Positions 55,543 to 61,846 of a DNA stretch of 61,846 nucleotides are shown piece by piece. Position 1 is the stretch's first letter. Each line of letters opens with the position of its first letter. The notes beneath the pieces were generated by a model, which saw only the letters and a list, made by a program, of their open reading frames with translations, was not told the DNA's origin and ran no database searches. The translations under genes were made by a program, and so were the position numbers. Source of the DNA: JBCCMQ01 sp039026235 (lineage in GTDB: Bacteria > Pseudomonadota > Alphaproteobacteria > Rhodobacterales > Rhodobacteraceae); contig JBCCMQ010000018.1 of assembly GCA_039026235.1 (NCBI GenBank), positions 1-61,846 of the forward strand, read 5' to 3'.

Positions 55543-56886
55543 ATGGCGAGCAGAATGAAAGACACAATGTTTGGCGGCGCGCGGTTGACCCATGCGGATC
55601 TCGCCGAGATGCAGGCGCAGTCCCTAAAGATGCAGGGCTTCATCCGGCGCCAGACCTACAGCCCCGAGAACGAAAAGAGCTTGCGGCGGTTCTCTAGCTG
55701 GGAACTGGCTGAGCTGATTTTTCGCGTGAACCAATCCACCCTGCGCGGCCGCATGGCCTCCGACCCCAGCCTGCCCCAAGGTGAGGTCGAAGTCGACGGG
55801 CGGCAGCGCTGGTACACGCTCGATGAGATCAACGAGATCCGGCGCAAGCTGAAGGTCAACCGTAAGTCGCTGATGCCGGAACGGCCCGCTGGCAAGCGTG
55901 CGGTCCGGGCGGCGGTCGCGAACTTCAAGGGCGGCGCGGGCAAGTCGACCGTGGCGCTTCACTTCGCCCATGCGGCGGCGTTGGATGGCTACCGGGTTCT
56001 GGTCGTGGATTTCGACCCGCAGGCGACGCTCAGCCATTCCATGGGTCTGAATGACGTGGCCGAAGACTATACCGTCTGGGGCATCATGGCGCGCGACCTG
56101 GTGCATGAGACACGGCGCATCAACGCGGCCGCCACCGGCGCGGAATCGGGCACCGCCCTGCCCCGCCGCAGCCTGCCCGCCGCGATCACCGACCTGGGCC
56201 TTGCCGATCTTCGGCCGGCCGACTTCATCAAGCCGACCTGCTGGTCCACCATCGATCTGGTGCCGTCCTGCGCCAACGCCGCCTTCGTGGAATTTGCCAG
56301 CGCCCAGTACCGGCACCTGAACCCGGAATGGTCGTTCTTTGCTGCCGTGTCGCGCTTTCTGGATCAGATCCCCGATGCGGCCTATGACCTGATCCTGTTC
56401 GATTGCCCACCGGCCATCGGCTATCAGTCGATGAACGCCGTTTTCGCGGCGGACATGCTCTATATCCCCAGCGGTCCGGGGTATTGGGAATACGACTCGA
56501 CCACTTCCTTTCTCGGCCAGCTGGCCGAGGCGCTGGAAGATCTGGGCGCCTTCCGCGCGGCCGTCCCCGCCGGGACCATGGATCTGCCGAAGTCGTTCTA
56601 TGACGTCCGCATCCTGTTGACACGGTTTGAGCCGGGCAATGAGCTGCACCGCGCGATGGAGTCAGCCTTCCGAAAGGTCTGGCACGATAAGGTCACCGCT
56701 CACCCGATCGAGATGACGCGTGCGGTCGAGCAATCCGGCCGGTTCCTGTCGTCCATCTATGAGATCGACTACCGCGATATGACCCGCGAGACATGGCGCC
56801 GCGCGCGGACCTCATTCGACGGGGCGTACGGAGAATTCCGCGATCATGTGATCGGCACCTGGACCGCCATGGAGGCCAAGCAATGA
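55543..56886 (+). CDS. parA: Plasmid partition ATPase ParA
   Basis: A deviant-Walker ATPase (type Ia, with N-terminal DNA-binding domain). It has 447 residues: HTH/MerR-like N terminus (SSWELAELIFRVNQSTLRGR), Walker A NFKGGAGKSTVALHFAHAAA at about residues 127-146, A-prime YRVLVVDFDPQATLS and Walker B DLILFDCPPAIG. ATG 55543 follows the palindrome; MKDTMF at 55555 is an alternative. It overlaps parB by 4 bp. Segregates the plasmid and probably represses its own operon. Confidence 0.92.
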   Translation: MASRMKDTMFGGARLTHADLAEMQAQSLKMQGFIRRQTYSPENEKSLRRFSSWELAELIFRVNQSTLRGRMASDPSLPQGEVEVDGRQRWYTLDEINEIRRKLKVNRKSLMPERPAGKRAVRAAVANFKGGAGKSTVALHFAHAAALDGYRVLVVDFDPQATLSHSMGLNDVAEDYTVWGIMARDLVHETRRINAAATGAESGTALPRRSLPAAITDLGLADLRPADFIKPTCWSTIDLVPSCANAAFVEFASAQYRHLNPEWSFFAAVSRFLDQIPDAAYDLILFDCPPAIGYQSMNAVFAADMLYIPSGPGYWEYDSTTSFLGQLAEALEDLGAFRAAVPAGTMDLPKSFYDVRILLTRFEPGNELHRAMESAFRKVWHDKVTAHPIEMTRAVEQSGRFLSSIYEIDYRDMTRETWRRARTSFDGAYGEFRDHVIGTWTAMEAKQ

Positions 56887-57980
56887 CCAAGCGTCGCGTC
56901 TTTGACATAGATTTCCCGGAAGCCGAGCAAGAGCCGTTGGCCACGGCGGACCAGCCCGCCATCCAGCGGCGCGGCCCCATGGCAACCGCGATTGCCGAAA
57001 ACGCCGGCGCAGTGCAGGAACGCCGCGCGGCCGAGGCGGCGATACGGGCCGAAAACGATGCGCTTGCCCACGAACATGTTCGACTGAAAAAGCTCGGGCT
57101 GATCGTTGACCGGATCCCCCTGGATCAGATCCGTGCGGACAAGCTGACCCGCGACCGTTTCGGCAAGCGGGATCCAGAGATCGACGAGCTGAAGACGTCG
57201 ATCGCCAGCGTCGGACTTTCGAACGCGATCCGGGTCGAGCAGACGGATACGGGGTACGAGCTGGTGCAGGGCTTTCGGCGGCTCCAGGCCTACCGTGAGT
57301 TGCTGGAAGAAACCGGCGACGCCGAGACCTATGGAGGCATTCCGGCGGGCCTCGTGGCGCGGGGTGAGACGACCGATGCGCTTTACCGGCGGATGGTCGA
57401 CGAAAATCTTGTGCGCAAGGACGTGAGCTTTGCCGAGATGGCGCAGCTTGCTGCGGCCTATGCCGATGACCCGGAAACAGAGGCGGCCACGGTAGACGCA
57501 GCCGTGGACACGCTCTTTGCATCAGCAGGCCGTCAAAAACGGGTCTACATTCGCCGTTTTGCGGCTCTATTGTTTAGAATAGGGTCACATTTGGACCATG
57601 CAGAGGCCATTCCGCGCGCGCTTGGCCTGACGCTGATCAAACGCATCGAACGGATTCCGGGCACCGCTGCACAGATCCAGAGGGCCATGGCCGAGAACCC
57701 GGCGCGCACGGCAGAGCTGGAGCTTGAAATATTGGGCCAATTTGCCGGGGCGCCCGTTGTGGAAGGTGCGCTTGGCGAACCTCAACTGGATACGGCGGAC
57801 AGGCCCAAGAAGCAGGGCAGCGCCAAAACCGTCTTCAAGATCGCGCGTCCCGAGGGTCTGGCAAAGTGCACGGCGACGGACGGAAGACTCGAATTGCGCA
57901 TGAATAGAGACTTTTCCGGCGAAGAACGACACCGCCTGGAGGCGGCCGTCGAAGCCTTCTTCGCCAAATTGGACCCGTAG
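56883..57980 (+). CDS. parB: Plasmid partition protein ParB
   Basis: A centromere-binding protein of 365 residues. ParB/Spo0J N-terminal domain: IPLDQIRADKLTRDRFGKRD, LKTSIASVGLSNAIRVEQTD and GYELVQGFRRLQAYRELLEE; box near NLVRKDVSFAEMAQLAAAYA, then an HTH. The C terminus FSGEERHRLEAAVEAFF is the dimerisation part. Coupled to parA. The identical palindrome after its stop is the best parS candidate. Confidence 0.92.
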   Translation: MTKRRVFDIDFPEAEQEPLATADQPAIQRRGPMATAIAENAGAVQERRAAEAAIRAENDALAHEHVRLKKLGLIVDRIPLDQIRADKLTRDRFGKRDPEIDELKTSIASVGLSNAIRVEQTDTGYELVQGFRRLQAYRELLEETGDAETYGGIPAGLVARGETTDALYRRMVDENLVRKDVSFAEMAQLAAAYADDPETEAATVDAAVDTLFASAGRQKRVYIRRFAALLFRIGSHLDHAEAIPRALGLTLIKRIERIPGTAAQIQRAMAENPARTAELELEILGQFAGAPVVEGALGEPQLDTADRPKKQGSAKTVFKIARPEGLAKCTATDGRLELRMNRDFSGEERHRLEAAVEAFFAKLDP

Positions 57981-57996
57981 TGTCCCCGCGGGGACA
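57981..57996. promoter_or_regulatory. Perfect palindrome TGTCCCCGCGGGGACA, copy 2 (candidate parS)
   Basis: Identical to 55523-55538 and placed immediately after the parB stop codon (TAG 57978-57980). See copy 1 for the interpretation. Confidence 0.8.
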
Positions 57997-58021
57997 GTTC
58001 AGCCGTTAAACCAGTTTGGGT

Positions 58022-58915
58022 TTACGCGGCGGGCGCGGTCACTGCTGGCAACACGCCTTCCTGCCGCAGGAAATCGCGGGCCCTGGACAGCAACAGCTCG
58101 GGCGCTTCCTCATGGGCCAGATGGCCCAGATCCGGAAAGGTGCAGGTGTCCGCCAGGGGCAGATCCGCCACAGCGCGTTTTGTGACCGAGGCCGGCACGG
58201 CGAGATCGCTCGCGCCGGTCATCAAAAGGACGGGGATAGTGATCCCGGGCAGCCGTTTGGTCAGCGCGCGCAGGTCCCATTCGGCCATCATCGCGATGGT
58301 CCCCGCAATGTGGTCGCGGTCGCGGAAGAGCGCGTGGTAATAGGCAACCCCGGCCGCGTCCAAGGATGACCCCGTGGCCGACAGCATATTGCGTACGCCC
58401 GCCTGGGACGTGGCCGAGACCGACAGGAAATAGGGGGCCACGGGGTTGATCGCCAGCGACTTGGCGAGAAACGGAAACAGAAAGCCCGCCGGACCGGCGA
58501 AGTTCTGAAGCGCCGCATTGACACCAACGATCGCACGGGGTGGATCTTTCATCCGGGGCCCAACCTCAAGAGCCAGCGCGACGCCGGCGGAATGACCGAC
58601 GATTGCCCTGGGTCGCCAGCCTTCGTGGTCGATCAGGGTCTGCAGATCCTCTGCGATGGCCGCGAGCGACCGGCGCCCCCAGCCGACAGGGCGGGAAAAC
58701 CCGTGCCCCGGCAGGTCGATGGCAATGACTTCGCTTTCCTGCGACAGCGGCGCGAGCCAGTCCCGCCAGCTGTGAAACGTGCTGCCCGCGCCGTGCAGGA
58801 AAAGGATCTGGGGGCCATGGCCAAACTGCGTGACGTGCCAACTGTGGGGCCGGCACCTGACCTGCCTGGCTTGGTCGGAAAACGGCCAATGCCGCCGCTG
58901 GCGGGCCCAGTCCAA
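58022..58915 (-). CDS. bchO: Magnesium chelatase accessory protein BchO
   Basis: An alpha/beta hydrolase encoded with bchI and bchD; its exact role in Mg insertion is not settled. It has 297 residues. Oxyanion region LFLHGAGSTFHSWRDWLAPL, nucleophile elbow AIVGHSAGVALALEVGPRMK, and the terminal histidine in FPDLGHLAHEEAPELLL. It starts 2 bp after the bchD stop and is the last gene of the crtA-bchI-bchD-bchO operon. It converges on parB with parS between them. Confidence 0.93.
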   Translation of the reverse strand: MDWARQRRHWPFSDQARQVRCRPHSWHVTQFGHGPQILFLHGAGSTFHSWRDWLAPLSQESEVIAIDLPGHGFSRPVGWGRRSLAAIAEDLQTLIDHEGWRPRAIVGHSAGVALALEVGPRMKDPPRAIVGVNAALQNFAGPAGFLFPFLAKSLAINPVAPYFLSVSATSQAGVRNMLSATGSSLDAAGVAYYHALFRDRDHIAGTIAMMAEWDLRALTKRLPGITIPVLLMTGASDLAVPASVTKRAVADLPLADTCTFPDLGHLAHEEAPELLLSRARDFLRQEGVLPAVTAPAA

Positions 58916-58917
58916 AG

Positions 58918-60606
58918 CTAGGGTCCGAAAGCTGCCGATACGGCCGTGGACACGCTGGCCGAATCGGCCCGGGGCAAAGGCACATAGGACGCCCCCATGT
59001 GCCGCGCGAGCTTTTCCAGCGCGGCCGATGTCCGCTTGCCGCTGTCAATGACCAGCGCCGGGACGCCGGAGGCGCGCAGGTGCGCGGCCAACCCGATGGC
59101 ATCTTCGGCCGCCCGGGCGCGGTCCGCGGCGCCGTCCAGGGCGATATTGGCCCGTCCGTCGGTCAATAGCGCGATGGCCGGGCTCAGGCCCCGTCCGCGC
59201 GCCTGTTGGGCCAGCAGGGCCGCCGCCTGAAGACCGGCCGCCAAGGGCGTGCCGCCGCCGCCGGGCAGGGCGGCCAGACGGCGCTTGGTCTGAACAAGGC
59301 TGCGCGTCGGCGGCAGCAGAACTTCGGCGCCTGTGCCCCTGAATCCGATCAGGGCCACGTGATCGCGGCGGGCATAGGCTTCGCCCAGAAGCATCTCGAT
59401 CGCGCCCTTGGCTTCTGCCAGCCGGGCCATGGCGGCCGAGCCGGAGGCATCGACAGCGAATATCAACAAACGGTCCCGATGTTCTTCGAAACGCCGGACG
59501 CGCATGTCTTCCCGCCGAACGATCAAACGCGGATCGGCTGTCCCGGCGGGTTTCCGGGCGCGGCGATAGGCCTGCCAGGGTGCAGCCGCGCGCAGCGTCG
59601 ACACCAGATCGATCCGGTGGCGGCCGTCTGGCGCGCCGGGGCGCGGGGGCAGGGGCCGCCCGCGGCGATACCCGGTCCGGCGTTGCCCGCTGCCGCTGCC
59701 TTGCGCGGGGCCTCGGTTGGTGGCCGTCGTGGCCAGCAGGTTCAACAGCCCCGCAGGCAGGGCGGCGCGCACGGCTTCGACCAATGTCTCACCCATCTGG
59801 CTGGGATCGGCGTCGTCGCCCGTGGCATCATCGCGGCCGGAATCGGTTGGTGGCTCTGGCGGCTGGTCGGCCGTGTCCTGTTCCGCGTCGGGAAACCGCG
59901 TGGCGCGGGGGGCAAAGACCAGCGCCGCCGCCAGATCGAGCTCTGACGGGCCCACCTTGGCGATATCCGAGATCGCGCAGATGGCCCGGGCGGCGCGCAG
60001 GGCAAACATGGGCGCACGCAGGCTGCTGATGCCCAGGGCGACCGCCGCCTGGACGAGGGCCTCGGCGGCACTTTCTGGTACCTCGACCGCAGCCAGGCGT
60101 TGCCGCGCCTCGGCCAGCGAAACCCGGTCGAGCGTGACCGGTGCTGTGGCCCCAAACGCCAGCGCGCCCAGATCGAGGTGAAAGGCCAGCCGGTCGGCCA
60201 GGGCAGAGGGCAGCCGTTCGTCCGCATCGGCCCCTTCGTCGAGCGCGATCAAAGCCATATCGCCGGCACCGTCCAGCGCATGGGCGATCCGCCCGGCAAG
60301 TCCGCCGGAAGCGCGTTCGGCCATGCCCAGGACCAAGGTCGCTGGATCACCCAAAATTCCTTTAGTTTCAATAATATAACCAGCATCGAGCGTGGCGGAG
60401 ATATCGACACCGCCGAAAAGCTGCTTGTCGGCGATATTGGGATGTATCCGGCGCAGGGGAAAGGGCAGGGTATCGAGCGCCTTGGTCAGGCGGTCCCGCA
60501 CGGGTCCGGCCCGGGCGCGCAGCCAGATGCCGCCCAACCCATGCGGATCGACCGCCACGAGCCCAAGCGCCAGAACCGCCCGGTCCCAAGCCGGATCGGC
60601 TGTCAT
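58918..60606 (-). CDS. bchD: Magnesium chelatase subunit BchD
   Basis: The AAA+/integrin-I subunit that links BchI to BchH. It has 562 residues. N-terminal AAA-like domain without a good P-loop (HPNIADKQLFGGVDISATLD and GYIIETKGILGDPATLVLGM region), a Pro/acid-rich linker (QPPEPPTDSGRDDATGDD) and a C-terminal VWA/integrin domain with the MIDAS motif FAVDASGSAAMARLAEAKGA. ATG 60606 overlaps the bchI stop (4 bp). Confidence 0.95.
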   Translation of the reverse strand: MTADPAWDRAVLALGLVAVDPHGLGGIWLRARAGPVRDRLTKALDTLPFPLRRIHPNIADKQLFGGVDISATLDAGYIIETKGILGDPATLVLGMAERASGGLAGRIAHALDGAGDMALIALDEGADADERLPSALADRLAFHLDLGALAFGATAPVTLDRVSLAEARQRLAAVEVPESAAEALVQAAVALGISSLRAPMFALRAARAICAISDIAKVGPSELDLAAALVFAPRATRFPDAEQDTADQPPEPPTDSGRDDATGDDADPSQMGETLVEAVRAALPAGLLNLLATTATNRGPAQGSGSGQRRTGYRRGRPLPPRPGAPDGRHRIDLVSTLRAAAPWQAYRRARKPAGTADPRLIVRREDMRVRRFEEHRDRLLIFAVDASGSAAMARLAEAKGAIEMLLGEAYARRDHVALIGFRGTGAEVLLPPTRSLVQTKRRLAALPGGGGTPLAAGLQAAALLAQQARGRGLSPAIALLTDGRANIALDGAADRARAAEDAIGLAAHLRASGVPALVIDSGKRTSAALEKLARHMGASYVPLPRADSASVSTAVSAAFGP

Positions 60607-61607
60607 GCAAAGACCTCGTCGATGACGCGGGCCACGCGGGCGGTGCTGCCCGCCTCGTCCAGGGGATCGCGGCGCAGACGGTGGCGCAGCGCCAGTGCGG
60701 CCACCTGTACGATATGGGATCGGTCCACCGTCGGGTCGCCGTTCATGGCCGCCAGCGCCCGGGCCGCGCGCAGCAGCGTCAGCTCGCCCCGAAGCCCATC
60801 CGATCCGAGCGAAAGGCACAGATTGGCGCAGTCGCGCAGGACCAGTTCCGGCGTCGTCACCTGGGCCAGGCGCGGTCGCGCGGCCAGGATCTTCTTGCGC
60901 AGCCGGGTGTCGGCGGCGCGCCAGCGTTTCATGAAACGGGCACGGTCGGTTTCAAAGGCGTCGCGGCGGCGAATGACCTCGATCCGTTCTTCGATATCGG
61001 TCGGGCTGGTGACCTCGACCGACAGGCCGAAACGGTCGAGAAGCTGGGGTCGCAACTCTCCCTCTTCGGGGTTGCCCGATCCGACCAGAACGAAGCGGGC
61101 AGGGTGGTTGATCGACAGACCTTCGCGTTCGACCACGTTCTCGCCGGACTGGGCCACATCGAGCAAAAGATCGACGATGTGATCTTCGAGGAGATTGACC
61201 TCGTCGATATAAAGATACCCGCGGTTGGCGCGCGCCAGAAGGCCCGGTTCGAATGCCTTCTCGCCCTGGGACAGGGCACGTTCGATGTCGAGCGCGCCCA
61301 CCACGCGGTCTTCCGTCGCGCCAAGCGGCAGATCGACGACGGGCGTGGGGCGGCTGACGACCTTGGTGTTGTCGATCACTGCCCAGTCGGGGCAGTCTTC
61401 AACCCTGGATGAGTTGACCGGACAGCTGGCGACCACATCGATCGGCGGCAGCAACGCGGCCAGCGCCCGGACAGCGGTCGATTTGCCCGTGCCCCGGTCG
61501 CCGAAGACCAGAACGCCGCCAATGCCGGGGTCGATGGCGGTGAGGATCATCGCCAGTTTCATGTCGTCCTGACCGACGATTGCGCTGAAGGGGAACGGTT
61601 GTGTCAT
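60603..61607 (-). CDS. bchI: Magnesium chelatase ATPase subunit BchI
   Basis: The AAA+ motor of Mg-chelatase. It has 334 residues. Walker A VFGDRGTGKSTAVRALAALL at about residues 33-52, Walker B GYLYIDEVNLLEDHIVDLLL at about 150, sensor region VLVGSGNPEEGELRPQLLDR. Its ATG overlaps the crtA stop and its stop overlaps bchD. Confidence 0.97.
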   Translation of the reverse strand: MTQPFPFSAIVGQDDMKLAMILTAIDPGIGGVLVFGDRGTGKSTAVRALAALLPPIDVVASCPVNSSRVEDCPDWAVIDNTKVVSRPTPVVDLPLGATEDRVVGALDIERALSQGEKAFEPGLLARANRGYLYIDEVNLLEDHIVDLLLDVAQSGENVVEREGLSINHPARFVLVGSGNPEEGELRPQLLDRFGLSVEVTSPTDIEERIEVIRRRDAFETDRARFMKRWRAADTRLRKKILAARPRLAQVTTPELVLRDCANLCLSLGSDGLRGELTLLRAARALAAMNGDPTVDRSHIVQVAALALRHRLRRDPLDEAGSTARVARVIDEVFA

Positions 61608-61846
61608 GGGCCGGTCCTTTCAAGATCTTTAAGGGGGCTGGTGCCGTTCCAGCTTCCCCGGTCGCCCGCGATCTGAAACCGGGCATAGAGTTCTTCGTGA
61701 AACCAGTCGCCCTGGCGCACGGCGCGAATCGCCTGGGCATGGGGCCCCTGCGGATTGCGGGCAAAGCGGGCCATGCTTTCGGGGTCGGGCCAAATTGAAA
61801 AAGTGACCTGCTGCAGCCAGGGTACTTCGCCGATACCGATCTTGAA
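61604..61846 (-). CDS. crtA: Spheroidene monooxygenase CrtA, C-terminal part (continues at window position 1-603)
   Basis: The minus-strand frame entering at 61846 reads the CrtA C-terminal region: VPWLQQVTFSIWPDPESMAR, then HAQAIRAVRQGDWFHEELYA and the end GTSPLKDLERTGP, with TGA at 61606-61604. The TGA overlaps the bchI ATG. The first 141 bases of this stretch are the same as window bases 1-141; the full gene is described at 1-603. Confidence 0.93.
   Translation of the reverse strand, partial: FKIGIGEVPWLQQVTFSIWPDPESMARFARNPQGPHAQAIRAVRQGDWFHEELYARFQIAGDRGSWNGTSPLKDLERTGP
61706..61846. repeat. Terminal redundancy, copy 2 (identical to 1-141)
   Basis: Exact repeat of the first 141 bases; see the entry at 1-141. 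Removing it gives a circle of 61,705 bp. Confidence 0.95.

Overview
The window is a complete circular replicon: bases 1-141 are repeated exactly at 61706-61846, so the true circle is about 61,705 bp and crtA runs across the join. It is a photosynthesis plasmid of an aerobic anoxygenic phototroph, almost certainly a member of the Rhodobacteraceae/Roseobacter group. The reasons are the type-II reaction-centre operon with a pufX-like gene, the spheroidenone-type carotenoid genes, the oxygen-dependent cyclase acsF with its small partner bciE, exact PpsR operators (TGT-N12-ACA), and a DnaA-like/ParAB plasmid replication module typical of Roseobacter plasmids.

Layout. (1) 58.0-61.7 kb plus 0-18.8 kb, photosynthesis block A: bchO-bchD-bchI-crtA on the minus strand, diverging from crtI-crtB-tspO on the plus strand. 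crtD-crtC (minus) then diverge from the long plus-strand run crtE-crtF-bchC-bchX-(66-aa ORF)-bchY-bchZ-pufQ-pufB-pufA-pufL-pufM-pufX-dxs. (2) 18.8-27.7 kb, a non-photosynthetic island: a TetR regulator with a perfect palindromic operator, an HpxZ/AtzH-like protein, an ABC importer, an amidohydrolase, a VOC protein, an amidase and a VPLPA-CTERM gene broken by a stop codon. Inverted copies of a degenerate repeat flank it. (3) 27.7-50.7 kb, photosynthesis block B. The minus-strand superoperon is bchF-bchN-bchB-bchH-bchL-bchM-lhaA-puhA-puhB-puhC-bciE-acsF-puhE-hemA. The plus-strand genes are ppaA-ppsR and bchG-MFS-bchP-idi-mipA. (4) 50.7-58.0 kb, backbone: two tandem DUF1254-type secreted proteins, a cupin, the DnaA-like initiator, an origin region, parA-parB and two identical 16-bp palindromes (candidate parS).

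How it works together. HemA, Dxs and Idi supply the tetrapyrrole and isoprenoid precursors. BchIDO/H, BchM, AcsF/BciE, BchLNB, BchF, BchXYZ, BchC, BchG and BchP carry protoporphyrin to phytylated bacteriochlorophyll a. CrtE/B/I/C/D/F/A make spheroidene and spheroidenone. PufBALMX and PuhA form the LH1-reaction-centre core, assembled by LhaA, PuhB, PuhC and PuhE. PpsR, with PpaA as antirepressor, probably controls most of this through ten exact operators. Not found: pucBA (LH2), bchE, bchJ, and any transposase or conjugation gene. These functions, if present, must lie on other replicons.
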